Virus record (IMG/VR): IMGVR_UViG_3300015373_000025
Coordinates: 1-33,671 of that record
From: a virus
Length of the DNA: 33,671 nucleotides
Direction: 5' to 3' (one strand)
Part shown: positions 21,010 to 29,778 of the stretch, in pieces
Numbering within the stretch: position 1 is the first letter of the stretch
How the letters are laid out: each line of letters starts with the position of its first letter
Notes under the pieces: generated by a model
Database searches by the model: none
Seen by the model: only the letters and a program-made list of their open reading frames with translations
Told to the model about the DNA's origin: nothing
Made by a program: the position numbers and the translations under genes

Positions 21010-22915
21010 AAAAACTGAGTTCGAGATTGCGCTACGCGATAGCATCAGCCCTGGCTTGAAAGCAGTCGCACGTCAATTGAAGGAACTGAACGCCTCGGTC
21101 GTAGCATCGAGCACCCCGAGCGCGGCAAGCACTGATCACTTGACGCGGCAGACGACTCTCCTAGGATCAGCGGCGCGTAACACCTTGCGTGACCTCGAGG
21201 GCGTGGGGTCATTCCTGGTCGGCGCTGGCAAGGGAATACTAGGAGTGGGTGGAAGCATCGCGACGGTCAAAGCACTGGCGTCGTCGATCAGCAACCTCGC
21301 CTTGAGTCGCGTGCAGATGACGATGTTCTCAAAGGACACGCGCCTTGCGGCCGACGACGTTCAGAAGCTACGCGACGCTCTCAGTGCGATGGGCATGGCC
21401 GCGACGAACGCCGATAGTGTTATCTCGAACTTGAGCGGCAAGTTGCAGGAGATGCAGGCGTTCAAGCAGGACAGTCAATTGTGGAAAGACCTGTCGAGGA
21501 TGGGCGAGGGCGGCGTAAGGCTCGCGAATGAATTGATGAACGAGAAGGATGTGATGAAATCAATCCGTCGCATCTTGGAGGTGTACAGGACGCAAGGAAC
21601 GCAGGCTCAGATCGCACTCGAGCGCATGCTCGGCGTCCCCGCGTCAGTGTTGCAGAACTTGGAGCAAGAACTCGGCAAGGTTAGAGACCGTCCACAGGTG
21701 TCCGAGAAGATCGCTCAAGACTTTCTCGACAACCAGATTAAGCTGAGCAATCGCTTGAACACTGAGTGGGTATTGTTCGCAACGCACGCCATGGAGGAGA
21801 TCAACAAGTTCTTTGACGAGATTGACGAGGAGACGTGGGGCAAAACACCCATCGCTGATTTCTTGATCAGTGAGTTCGACCACGTCACCACTAAGATCAA
21901 GGCGACGAAGGAGGAGCTAGAAGCGATCGACAAGTTCGCCAAAGATCTGTCTGAAAGACTCGGTAAACCCACTGACGTTCGCGATCGATTGCGCGAGTCG
22001 CTCAACCCATTCTTCCCCAAGCAGAGCTGGGAGGACAAGCCGCTTCAGCAACTGAAGACCGACCAGAACAAGTTGCTGAGAAGCATTGACGACGCGCTAA
22101 AGAACCTGTTCGGAGGAGGCGGCGAGCCCGGAGCAGGTGTCGGCACAGGCGCAGGTGGTGAGTCAGGAGGCGGTGGAGGCGGAGATGATACCGGTCCTCC
22201 CGCTGTCAGATCACGTGGTGCACGAGGCGGTGAGCGAACAGGTGCGGATGACACCACAAAAGGTGACACTACGACAGGGGATGCCAGTGTCGTACCTACC
22301 TCTCCTGAAGTGCGAGACAAGACCGGAGTCGCGGGATTTATCGTGCATCACACTGGTGGGCGTGGCGATCCTCGCAGCGTGGTTGAGGACTGGCGAGCGC
22401 ATCGTCCTGGCGTTGGGACGCGCTACATCACGGACCGCCAGGGCAACATTCACGATGTGTGGTCGGAGTACAACTATCACCCACAGGGCATGGGTGGTGG
22501 CATCCTGCCAGGATGGGGCCGAGGTGTAGGCCTGTCCAATCGCAACGTCGTCGGTATGGAGGTGGTCGCACGCAATGACCGTGACGTAACAGACGCGCAA
22601 GTCGAGGCGGTGAGAAAGTTTCTTCGAGAAAAATTCGCCGACGTTCCCGTGTATGGTCATGGCGAGGTCAATCCTGGTCACAGGGAAGCAGACGAAGGTA
22701 TGCGGATCGTCGGTGCGGTCCGTGCTGAACGTCAGAGCCAACGTGCGACGATGGACAGTGCAAGCGATAGCGTATGGAAGAAAGGTACATCGTCCATCAA
22801 GTTCAATTTCAACAATGTGCCAGAAGGCGTCAAGACGAATGTCCAAGCTGGTGGTTCATTCACCAATGTCGAAGTGAGTCGTAAGAGTGCGATTGAAGAG
22901 AGAGCGCCTGACTGA
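21002..22915 (+). CDS. tape measure protein 1 with C-terminal N-acetylmuramoyl-L-alanine amidase domain
   Basis: 637 residues. The N-terminus (EIALRDSISPGLKAVARQLK) and long helices to ~370 are the tape measure part that sets tail length, with a hydrophobic patch at about 68-100 that may act in the membrane. A Gly-rich linker (376-389 and beyond) leads to an Amidase_2/PGRP-type domain from about 443: His449/His450 in IVHHTGG, NVVGMEVVARN, and HGEVNPGH (His553, His560). It would cleave peptidoglycan when injected. A C-terminal tail (VWKKGT...) follows. It overlaps the chaperone extension by eight bases and the next gene by one. Confidence 0.85.
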   Translation: MTEKTEFEIALRDSISPGLKAVARQLKELNASVVASSTPSAASTDHLTRQTTLLGSAARNTLRDLEGVGSFLVGAGKGILGVGGSIATVKALASSISNLALSRVQMTMFSKDTRLAADDVQKLRDALSAMGMAATNADSVISNLSGKLQEMQAFKQDSQLWKDLSRMGEGGVRLANELMNEKDVMKSIRRILEVYRTQGTQAQIALERMLGVPASVLQNLEQELGKVRDRPQVSEKIAQDFLDNQIKLSNRLNTEWVLFATHAMEEINKFFDEIDEETWGKTPIADFLISEFDHVTTKIKATKEELEAIDKFAKDLSERLGKPTDVRDRLRESLNPFFPKQSWEDKPLQQLKTDQNKLLRSIDDALKNLFGGGGEPGAGVGTGAGGESGGGGGGDDTGPPAVRSRGARGGERTGADDTTKGDTTTGDASVVPTSPEVRDKTGVAGFIVHHTGGRGDPRSVVEDWRAHRPGVGTRYITDRQGNIHDVWSEYNYHPQGMGGGILPGWGRGVGLSNRNVVGMEVVARNDRDVTDAQVEAVRKFLREKFADVPVYGHGEVNPGHREADEGMRIVGAVRAERQSQRATMDSASDSVWKKGTSSIKFNFNNVPEGVKTNVQAGGSFTNVEVSRKSAIEERAPD

Positions 22916-24888
22916 TGCCACGCCAAGAAGAAATGGAGATCGCCCTTCGCGACAGCATCAGCCCTGGGCTCAAGGCGATCGCACGCGAGTTGAAGGCGTT
23001 GAACCAAGCGGCGAGAGAAGCGGCTTCAGGGACAACCCAAGAACTCGACAACATCGAGAAGCGCACGAAAAACTTGAGCGAGTCGTCGCGTCAGACGATG
23101 CGCAACATGCAGGAGATGTTCTCGCGCGTCCTCGATTACGGCAAGGCCATCGTCGGGATCGGAGGCACCGTCGAGGCGGTCAAGCAACTGACCCACTCCT
23201 TGACTGAGCTCGCCGAGACGCGCGTTCAACTGGAGATGTTCTCACTCGACACGCGCATTGGTGCTCAGGATATAGACACCATGCGCAACGCCATAGGGAG
23301 GATGGGCATTGAGGCCAAGCAAGCCGATCAGTACATCGCGGCCATGTCCGACAAGTTGCAAGAACTCAACGCGAGGCGCGAAGGCTCGCCGCTGTTTCAA
23401 GAACTGTTGAAGATGCCAGGAGGCGCGGCGTTCGGGCAACGACTGCTCGCTATTCCTCAGGGTCCTGACCAGATCAAGCAACAGATCAAAATGATCACTG
23501 ACACGATCAAGGACGAGTCGCCTGGAATGCAGTTCGTCATCGCCAAGATGTTCGGCATCCCTCAGTCAGTGCTGATCAGCTGGGACGAATACATGGAGAA
23601 GGCGCAGCGAGTGTTGCGCGTTCCTCCTGAAGTGGCTAAGGCATACTACGACAATCTCAAGGACGTGCAGGACAAGATTGACGACGAGTGGAACCTCTTC
23701 GGCGCGCACGCGATGGAGGCTATCAACAAGTGGTTCAACGACTTGAAGGGAGTGGGTGACCAGCACAAGGACGACCACCCCATCAGCAACTTCTTCATCG
23801 GCGAGTTCGACGGCATCACCAAAGCAATCCAAGGCACGGTCGAAGAGATCAAGTGGTTCAAGCAGACGTTGCAGGATGTAGTCGATTGGTGGCGCCCCGA
23901 CTTGAAGAAGGGACGCGAGGACGTCGAACGTACGGGCGAGCCCGGCAGTCCTTACTATGGACCCGCAGCGCCTAAGGGAAAACCTGGCGCAGGTGTGGGC
24001 ACTGGGGCAGGCGGCGAGAGTGGGGCAGCCATAGCTGATGAAGTGCGGCGACAAGAGGAAACTAATAAATTGCTCGACAGCATCAGGCAGTCGCTAGAGC
24101 GCGAAGGTACTGCCGGTTACGGCGTTGGGTTGCGTCACCCCGGTGGCGCGATGCAGGCTAGGGTCGGTGGCTTTCGACCGATGCGAGGCGCACGTGGCGG
24201 CGGGGGGCGTGGTGCTGGTGGTACGGACGAAGGGCCGGTAGGACCCGCAACGGGTGCACTCGCTGACAGGATTGGCGAAGCCAAGAGGGCATTCGAAGAA
24301 CAGTTGCGCAAGGAGGGCGTGCCGGAAGCGAACGTCAAAGAAGCAGCCAATCTTTTAGCCGGGCAAGCGCTAGCAGAAAGCTCGATGAACCCGCGCACTA
24401 GTCACGATCAGGGCACTGGGTATGGCATCTACGGTGCGCGCTTAGAACGACGCGCGGCGATGCTGGCGTGGATGAAGGCGAACGGCTACGCCCCAGATAG
24501 TCTCGAAGGACAGGCGAAGTTCATGGCGCACGAAGCCATGAGCAGCGCTTATCCCCGCACACGTGGTGCATTGATGGGCGCTGATCCAGCATCTCGAAGC
24601 GAACGTACTGACGCCATTACGCGCGAGTTCGAGCGTCCAGCAGTTATTAACCCACGCACGCGGCAAGTCGACAGGGCGGCCGCCACCACTATGGATGAAT
24701 ACCAGAAACGCGATATGTGGAAGGAAGGTACCGCCGAGGTGCGCGTCGACTTCGGGGACACCAAAGAACGCAACAAAGAGAGCAAGCCTGACGGCGGGGT
24801 GTTCAAGCCGTTGAACAATGAGCGCGAGCCGCAGTCGCCCAAGTCGGGAAACCCGGCGACGTTTTCCGATCGTTGGTATTTTCAATAA
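22915..24888 (+). CDS. tape measure protein 2 with C-terminal tail lysozyme domain
   Basis: 657 residues, a clear paralogue of the preceding gene: same N-terminus (EIALRDSISPGLKAIARELK), same helix layout, and an identical linker PGAGVGTGAGGESG at 360-373. After the linker the enzyme differs. Residues about 445-580, with LLAGQALAESSMNP (candidate catalytic Glu488), GTGYGIYG, AMLAWMKANGY and FMAHEAMSS, resemble the phage tail lysozyme family (Phage_lysozyme2). The tail MWKEGTAEVRVDF again resembles the end of protein 1. The duplication kept both ends and exchanged the hydrolase. It overlaps the hub gene by one base. Confidence 0.85.
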   Translation: MPRQEEMEIALRDSISPGLKAIARELKALNQAAREAASGTTQELDNIEKRTKNLSESSRQTMRNMQEMFSRVLDYGKAIVGIGGTVEAVKQLTHSLTELAETRVQLEMFSLDTRIGAQDIDTMRNAIGRMGIEAKQADQYIAAMSDKLQELNARREGSPLFQELLKMPGGAAFGQRLLAIPQGPDQIKQQIKMITDTIKDESPGMQFVIAKMFGIPQSVLISWDEYMEKAQRVLRVPPEVAKAYYDNLKDVQDKIDDEWNLFGAHAMEAINKWFNDLKGVGDQHKDDHPISNFFIGEFDGITKAIQGTVEEIKWFKQTLQDVVDWWRPDLKKGREDVERTGEPGSPYYGPAAPKGKPGAGVGTGAGGESGAAIADEVRRQEETNKLLDSIRQSLEREGTAGYGVGLRHPGGAMQARVGGFRPMRGARGGGGRGAGGTDEGPVGPATGALADRIGEAKRAFEEQLRKEGVPEANVKEAANLLAGQALAESSMNPRTSHDQGTGYGIYGARLERRAAMLAWMKANGYAPDSLEGQAKFMAHEAMSSAYPRTRGALMGADPASRSERTDAITREFERPAVINPRTRQVDRAAATTMDEYQKRDMWKEGTAEVRVDFGDTKERNKESKPDGGVFKPLNNEREPQSPKSGNPATFSDRWYFQ

Positions 24889-25955
24889 TGGTAGGAAAAG
24901 CTACAGAGCAGGCGATGCTCCTCGTTAACGGCCAGGAGTTCAGGGACTGGGAGACAGTGTGGGTGCGTCACGCCGAACGCGAGCAGCCGCCCTACCGCTT
25001 TCGCTTCACCTGCTCCGAGGTCATGCCGATCGCCAAGAACTGGGGCGTACTGCAAGTCAAGCCGGGCGACACGTGCGAAGTATACCTCGCCGGTATCAAA
25101 GCGATCAAGGGCAAGGTCTCGACCCGCCAGGTGTACTACGACAAGCGACGTCACTACATCGAGATACAAGGCGCGACCTTCACCTTAGACCTGTCAGGCT
25201 CGAGCCCGATCAACAAGACGATGGAGCATAAGAACGTCACCTTCGAGCAACTGGCGCGATCGCTGCTCAAGCCTTACAACATCCCTTTCAAAGTCGAAGG
25301 CGGGCAACTGTCACAACTGAAATTTCCGCGCGTCTCGTTGATGCACGGAGTCAGCGTGTTCGATCACTTGGACCTATACTCGCGCGCCGTAGGCGCATCA
25401 TTCACCAGCGACGCTGAAGGATCATTCGTCGCGCTCGCAGGACCAGGAGGTGGGTCAGACTCGGTGGTCGAGGGCGAGAACATCCTGATCGGGCGCGAGA
25501 TAATCTACAACGCCAGCATGGAGTCGTCGCTCCCTGCGATGGGGCAGCAGACGGGTAACGACGACAAGCATGGAGCCGACGTCACCCACAAGCCGTTCTC
25601 GCAGGAGCAGATGCAACAGCTGGGCAAGTCGTTCATGCCGTTCGTTATCCCTTCTGAGTTACCCACCGCTGACGTCAATCACTTGAAGGGACGCGCACAG
25701 ACTGAAGGGGGTTGGCTCGCCGAAGATCAGATCACGGTATTCGCGACAGTGTATGGTTGGCTCAGGCCTAGCGGTGGGTTGTGGGATCGTAATCAGACGG
25801 TGCATGTCAAGAGCCCCATGCTGATCATGGATCAAGACCTGCAAGCGAAGTCAGTGACCTTCACACAGGACTCCAGCGAGGGCACACGCACGACACTCGA
25901 GCTATGTAACAAGAACGCACTGAAGGGAATGATGCCCGCTCTAAAGAACCCATGA
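24888..25955 (+). CDS. baseplate hub protein (Mu gpP/gp44-like)
   Basis: A 355-residue protein matching the Mu gpP / T4 gp27-like hub group: an early W..V.V.......YRF.F module, a PGD..EVYLAG beta barrel, GA.FTLDLSGSSP..., and a LLKPYNI.F.VEGG ... F..YSRAVGASF segment; the C-terminal part carries the typical V.SPMLI.D.DL...SVTFTQ pattern. The hub sits between tube and spike. The start at ATG 24888 overlaps the tape measure stop (TAATG). Confidence 0.82.
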   Translation: MVGKATEQAMLLVNGQEFRDWETVWVRHAEREQPPYRFRFTCSEVMPIAKNWGVLQVKPGDTCEVYLAGIKAIKGKVSTRQVYYDKRRHYIEIQGATFTLDLSGSSPINKTMEHKNVTFEQLARSLLKPYNIPFKVEGGQLSQLKFPRVSLMHGVSVFDHLDLYSRAVGASFTSDAEGSFVALAGPGGGSDSVVEGENILIGREIIYNASMESSLPAMGQQTGNDDKHGADVTHKPFSQEQMQQLGKSFMPFVIPSELPTADVNHLKGRAQTEGGWLAEDQITVFATVYGWLRPSGGLWDRNQTVHVKSPMLIMDQDLQAKSVTFTQDSSEGTRTTLELCNKNALKGMMPALKNP

Positions 25956-25962
25956 GGTCAAC

Positions 25963-26859
25963 ATGGCGAATGAACGACAAACTCTCTCGATGCTCGCCAA
26001 TCAAGTGCGACTCAGCTGCTCGCGCGCCACCTGCCGCGAGTTCGACGATGACCATTTGATGCAGCAGATCAAGCACGCCGACGTCTATCACTCTGAGACG
26101 CCCAGCGACTTCGAGCGATGGCAGATGGTGGGTATAACTGCTACGCCCTTGAAGCAAGACGAAGACCAGCAGCAGCAACAGTCCAAGTCATCGCAGAATG
26201 AAGAGGGCGATTGGAACCATAATCAACCGCAGGGTAAGGCAGCTGAGGCGGTTATGCTTTATCCAGGCGGTGCGCGCAGTCATCCTATCGCTATGGTGGA
26301 TGATAGACGTGTACGGCCGTACAAGGTACCAGCAGGTGCCTCGGCTTTTTACGCGGCTTCGGGCACTGGCCAGATGGTTTATCACAATGACGACGGGTCG
26401 TCGGTCGTGACGACGAACAATCCGAAGTATGGCAAGGACGAGAAGGAGAAGGATCGCTACGCCTCGATCCGCCACGTTGAAAAGAAGCCACAAGAACGCA
26501 CCAAGCAGTCGGGCGAAGGCGGTGGTGGCGGCGACACTGGCGACAGTGGCAGCGGCATGAGTGGGTCGTCCCAGCCGTACAAGCACGAGGGCGAAAGCGT
26601 CAACATGGAGGTGCGCGTCACCAAGTCGCGCATTGAGTTTCGCGATGGGGATACGGTCGTGGGTTATTACGACAAGCAGAACAAGCGCTGGTCGTTCACC
26701 GGCGAGATGCGACTCGGCGACGACAACGCGACAGACCCGATCTATGGTGTCAACAAAGACAGCGGCAAGGGACAGACGACTGACACGACGGGCAGTGGGT
26801 CTGTGCTGATCAAAACGACGAAGCCAGGACCACCCACCTCTGGTGATATCAATCCATGA
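25963..26859 (+). CDS. baseplate spike protein (Mu gp45-like)
   Basis: 298 residues. The N-terminal region (RATCREFDD..LMQQIKHADVYHSETPSDFERWQMVGIT) is the OB-fold start of the Mu gp45 family, which forms the membrane-piercing spike; the C-terminal VNMEVRVTKSRIEFRDGDTVV and D.I.GVNKDS part suits the beta-helical tip. Two low-complexity inserts are present: a Gln/Glu-rich stretch at about 65-95 and a Gly-rich stretch at about 185-210, making it longer than Mu gp45. The ATG is seven bases after the hub stop. Confidence 0.8.
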   Translation: MANERQTLSMLANQVRLSCSRATCREFDDDHLMQQIKHADVYHSETPSDFERWQMVGITATPLKQDEDQQQQQSKSSQNEEGDWNHNQPQGKAAEAVMLYPGGARSHPIAMVDDRRVRPYKVPAGASAFYAASGTGQMVYHNDDGSSVVTTNNPKYGKDEKEKDRYASIRHVEKKPQERTKQSGEGGGGGDTGDSGSGMSGSSQPYKHEGESVNMEVRVTKSRIEFRDGDTVVGYYDKQNKRWSFTGEMRLGDDNATDPIYGVNKDSGKGQTTDTTGSGSVLIKTTKPGPPTSGDINP

Positions 26860-27008
26860 TCATGCCGCCCGAAGACTCGTTGATGAAACAGGTCCTCGGG
26901 TTCGACTGGAGCACTGACCTCATACTGATGCTGACTATCCTGTGCTCGCTTGTCGGGTTGTGGTGGGTGTACATTTGCGACGAGTTCGAAGATGACTCAG
27001 ATCTCTGA
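26856..27008 (+). CDS. tiny single-span membrane protein 4
   Basis: A 50-residue frame starting ATG 26856 (ATGA overlap with the spike gene). A polar head of ~20 residues (MIMPPEDSLMKQVLGFDWST) is followed by a hydrophobic span (LILMLTILCSLVGLWWVYI) and an acidic tail (CDEFEDDSDL). It overlaps the next gene by 17 bases. Function unknown; it is the longest of the tiny membrane frames and has the clearest tripartite layout. Confidence 0.6.
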   Translation: MIMPPEDSLMKQVLGFDWSTDLILMLTILCSLVGLWWVYICDEFEDDSDL

Positions 27009-27552
27009 CTATCACAACGCCTGGCGCGACATGCTGATGCAGCAGGCGTCGTTTCGCGGCGTGATTTTCCACGTCGAAACTGGAGCGCGGCTATCAGGAC
27101 GTCGCGCGGTGTTGCACGAGTATCCCAAGAAGAACGACCCGACCGCTGAGGACATGGGGCGTCAGGCGCGCCGGTGGAACTTCTCGGGCTACTTGATCTA
27201 TCGCCCAGCCAATCCCCTATACGAATACACCGCGCAACGGCAAGCGCTGTACTCGGCCCTCGAGGACGATGGGGCAGGGCGACTCGTGCATCCTGTATTC
27301 TGCGCAGGCGGAATGCAAGTGATGTGCGAACGCTACACCATGGTTGAGAACCGCAACCGCGGCGGCTTCACTGAGTTCGAGATGCAGTTCGTAGAGGCGG
27401 GTTCTACGAGCACGTTGCAGATGGTCAACACCGCGTCGCAAGTCAACGGGCAGGCGTCAGCGACCGACTCGTCGGCCACCAACATGATGAACAATGCACC
27501 GACTGACAGCGTGTGGAGCAAGGGCGCGCCAGCGTTCAGGGCATTCGGATGA
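26992..27552 (+). CDS. gpN-like tail/DNA circularization protein, N-terminal half
   Basis: 186 residues matching the DNA_circ_N domain of Mu gpN: WRDMLMQQASFRGVIFHVE...GRR..LHEYPKKNDP..EDMGR.AR..N.SGYLI...NPLYEY...R.AL..AL...GAGRLVHP. The domain sits at the baseplate centre in Mu-type tails; the historic name comes from a role in DNA circularization. The last ~45 residues are Ser/Ala/Asn-rich. The usual second half of gpN is in a separate overlapping gene downstream. Confidence 0.85.
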   Translation: MTQISDYHNAWRDMLMQQASFRGVIFHVETGARLSGRRAVLHEYPKKNDPTAEDMGRQARRWNFSGYLIYRPANPLYEYTAQRQALYSALEDDGAGRLVHPVFCAGGMQVMCERYTMVENRNRGGFTEFEMQFVEAGSTSTLQMVNTASQVNGQASATDSSATNMMNNAPTDSVWSKGAPAFRAFG

Positions 27553-28220
27553 CAATCGCAAGCGAACGCCAGCAACTACAAACTATCATCGACCACATCT
27601 GCACTTACATGCTGCAGATGGTGTCGGCCGAAGGCGAGCAAGCGGCTGAGCTGCGTCGCCGCGTGGGCCTGGTGCGCGTCAATGGTCTGTTCTACATACA
27701 GCAGAAGACCTTCGGCTCGCGCCTGTGGGATTGCTTTGACACTGCGCGTACCTTGCCCATCACCGCAAGCGTCGTGGCGATGGTGCGATATCAGATCAGC
27801 CAGGAGCAACCCGCCGACATGATCGCCACGCTCGTGGTCGAGACCGCCATTATCTTCTGTCTGACGACCGAATGCATATTCATCACGCAGACCGAGTTCA
27901 AGAGTCGCGACGACGTGCAAGTAATGATGGACCGCATGTCGAAAGCCTTCAACGATGCGCGCGAGCAAGCGGCCGATCGCATGGACTCATTGACCTATGA
28001 GAACCTCACGACTCTCGGTGGGTCAATCATCAACCACCTCAACTCAGCGTCCCTCGCCTTGCCCCGCATGGTGCGTTTCGAGTACGCCACGTCGTGGCCT
28101 GCGCTGACGCTCGCGAACTTGATCTATCAGGATGGGTCGAGGTGGCAAGAACTGGTGGACGAGAACAAAGCTGTTCACCCACTCTTCATGCCCAGGTCTA
28201 TAGTAGGACTTAGCGCATGA
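27549..28220 (+). CDS. gpN-like protein, C-terminal half
   Basis: 223 residues, mostly helical. LWDCFDTARTLPI....AMVRYQIS..., a central DV...MDRMSKAFNDARE segment, and LPRMVRFEYATSWPALTLANLIYQD..RWQELV.EN....HPLFM at the end resemble the C-terminal part of Mu gpN-like proteins. It starts in an ATGA overlap with the N-terminal half, so the two would be made together. A split gene rather than a frameshift error is indicated, because each half has a clean start and end. Confidence 0.65.
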   Translation: MTIASERQQLQTIIDHICTYMLQMVSAEGEQAAELRRRVGLVRVNGLFYIQQKTFGSRLWDCFDTARTLPITASVVAMVRYQISQEQPADMIATLVVETAIIFCLTTECIFITQTEFKSRDDVQVMMDRMSKAFNDAREQAADRMDSLTYENLTTLGGSIINHLNSASLALPRMVRFEYATSWPALTLANLIYQDGSRWQELVDENKAVHPLFMPRSIVGLSA

Positions 28221-28705
28221 CCGATATCCGAGTCATTGAAGCAGTCAATCTCGAGCAGATGATGATGGATTGGCTGCTGCTACCCAATGGCACGCTCGAC
28301 ACGACCAACGAGCTAGCGAGTGCGGTGAGCGTCGCGCTCGGGACGAACCGCCTCGCGAGCGAAGAGGATGTGCTGCCTGATCCTGACTCGTCAGACCGAC
28401 AAGGATGGTGGGGCGATTATCAAGCCGAGGAGATATGGGGAGGATGGCCCATCGGTTCTCGCCTCTGGCTCTTGCGCCGAGCGAAGATCACCCAGGCCCC
28501 ATCACGCGAAGGCTCGACTCTGCAACGGGCGCGCGACTATTGTGTCGAGGCGTTGCAGGCGTTTGTCGATCAACAGATCTGTACTTCGTTCGAGGTTACG
28601 AGCATACGCCCTGACGTCGATCGAATTTATGTGGCCGTCACGATATACCGTGGGCCCAAAGTCGCCATAGACCTTCGCTTTCAAATCCTGTGGGAGCAGC
28701 CGTAA
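28217..28705 (+). CDS. Mu gp46-like baseplate protein
   Basis: 162 residues in the Phage_GP46 family: QGWWGD......WPIGSRLWLLRRAK.T......A..Y..EALQ.F.D, followed by VD...V.V.IYR.......LRFQ.LW. This is a wedge-type protein of Mu-like baseplates, gp25-like in role, always beside gp47/J. ATGA overlap with the previous gene and one-base overlap with the next. Confidence 0.85.
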   Translation: MTDIRVIEAVNLEQMMMDWLLLPNGTLDTTNELASAVSVALGTNRLASEEDVLPDPDSSDRQGWWGDYQAEEIWGGWPIGSRLWLLRRAKITQAPSREGSTLQRARDYCVEALQAFVDQQICTSFEVTSIRPDVDRIYVAVTIYRGPKVAIDLRFQILWEQP

Positions 28706-29778
28706 TGCCTTGGTCAACACCATCGCTCCGAACGGTTCGCGAGATGGTGCGAAACGACGTGACCGCTTCACTGCAAGGCGCGGTGCTCGTCGCAAACTCA
28801 GTCCTACGCGTCATGTCAGACACGATGGGCGGTCTCGCCCACCTCGTGCTCCGATACATCGACTGGCTCGCCTTGCAACTGTTGCCCGACACCGCCGAGC
28901 AGGAGTGGCTCGACCGTCACGGCAACATATGGCTGGTCAACGCTGACGGCAGTACAGGGCGCAAGGCGGCGACCTACGCGCATGGCGAAGTATCGATCAC
29001 CGGTCAGCCTGACTTCATCATTCCTGATGGCACCCAGTTGTCAGGATTGGGCATCATCTATGCAACGACTGAAGACGTCACCATCGGAGTCACATCAGTC
29101 AACGCGCCCGTGCGCGCACTGACCGCAGGCACGGTGGGTAATTTAGACGCGGGTCAGTCGATGGACTTCGTCACTCCCATCGCAGGCGTCAACTCGTCGG
29201 CGACAGTCGTGGAGATAGTGGGTGGCACTGACACTGAGACTGACGACCAACTGCGCGCTCGCATTTTATTCCGCATTCGTAACCCACCCATGGGTGGCGA
29301 CGCCGCGGACTATGTGCAATGGGCCCTTGCTGTCCCCGGCGTGACGCGCGCATGGTCCGCCGTCGAGCAGGGCATTGGGACGATGACCGTGAGATTTTTG
29401 ATGGACGATTTGCGCGCGAGCAACGACGGTTGGCCCGAGCCGGGGGATGTGACGACAGTCGCTGATTACATCGACTCACAGCGCCCTGTGACCGTCAAGG
29501 ACTGCTACGTGCTCGCTCCGATCAAGCAGCCGATCGACTTCACCATATCGAACCTCGTGCCCGACACCGATGAGGCGAAAGCCGAGATCGAGGTCAGCAT
29601 CAAGGCCATGCTGTTCGAGCGCGCGTCTCCCGGGCAAACGATCTTCGCCGTGTGGAAGTCGTACGCGATCATGAACGCCGCGAGCGTGCAGTCGTTCGAT
29701 CTCGACAACGACGCTGACGACGTGATGCCATCACTCGGCCACATGGCCGTACTCGGGACGATTTATTACCCGCCATGA
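28705..29778 (+). CDS. baseplate J-like protein (Mu gp47-like)
   Basis: 357 residues. L..IDWLALQLLPDTAEQEWLDRHG, RKAATYA.G.V...G, IIPDGTQLSG.GI.YATTED, and GGTDTETDDQLRARIL.RI..PP.GG...DYV.WAL.VPGVTRAW are the hallmarks of Baseplate_J. It forms the wedge ring that triggers sheath contraction. ATG 28705 overlaps the gp46 stop (TAATG), and the stop overlaps the next start (ATGA). Confidence 0.95.
   Translation: MPWSTPSLRTVREMVRNDVTASLQGAVLVANSVLRVMSDTMGGLAHLVLRYIDWLALQLLPDTAEQEWLDRHGNIWLVNADGSTGRKAATYAHGEVSITGQPDFIIPDGTQLSGLGIIYATTEDVTIGVTSVNAPVRALTAGTVGNLDAGQSMDFVTPIAGVNSSATVVEIVGGTDTETDDQLRARILFRIRNPPMGGDAADYVQWALAVPGVTRAWSAVEQGIGTMTVRFLMDDLRASNDGWPEPGDVTTVADYIDSQRPVTVKDCYVLAPIKQPIDFTISNLVPDTDEAKAEIEVSIKAMLFERASPGQTIFAVWKSYAIMNAASVQSFDLDNDADDVMPSLGHMAVLGTIYYPP

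Noticed and set aside
22330-22720. Amidase domain considered as a stand-alone endolysin
   Set aside because: It is in frame with the tape measure with no internal start or SD near the domain edge, so it is a virion-associated hydrolase.
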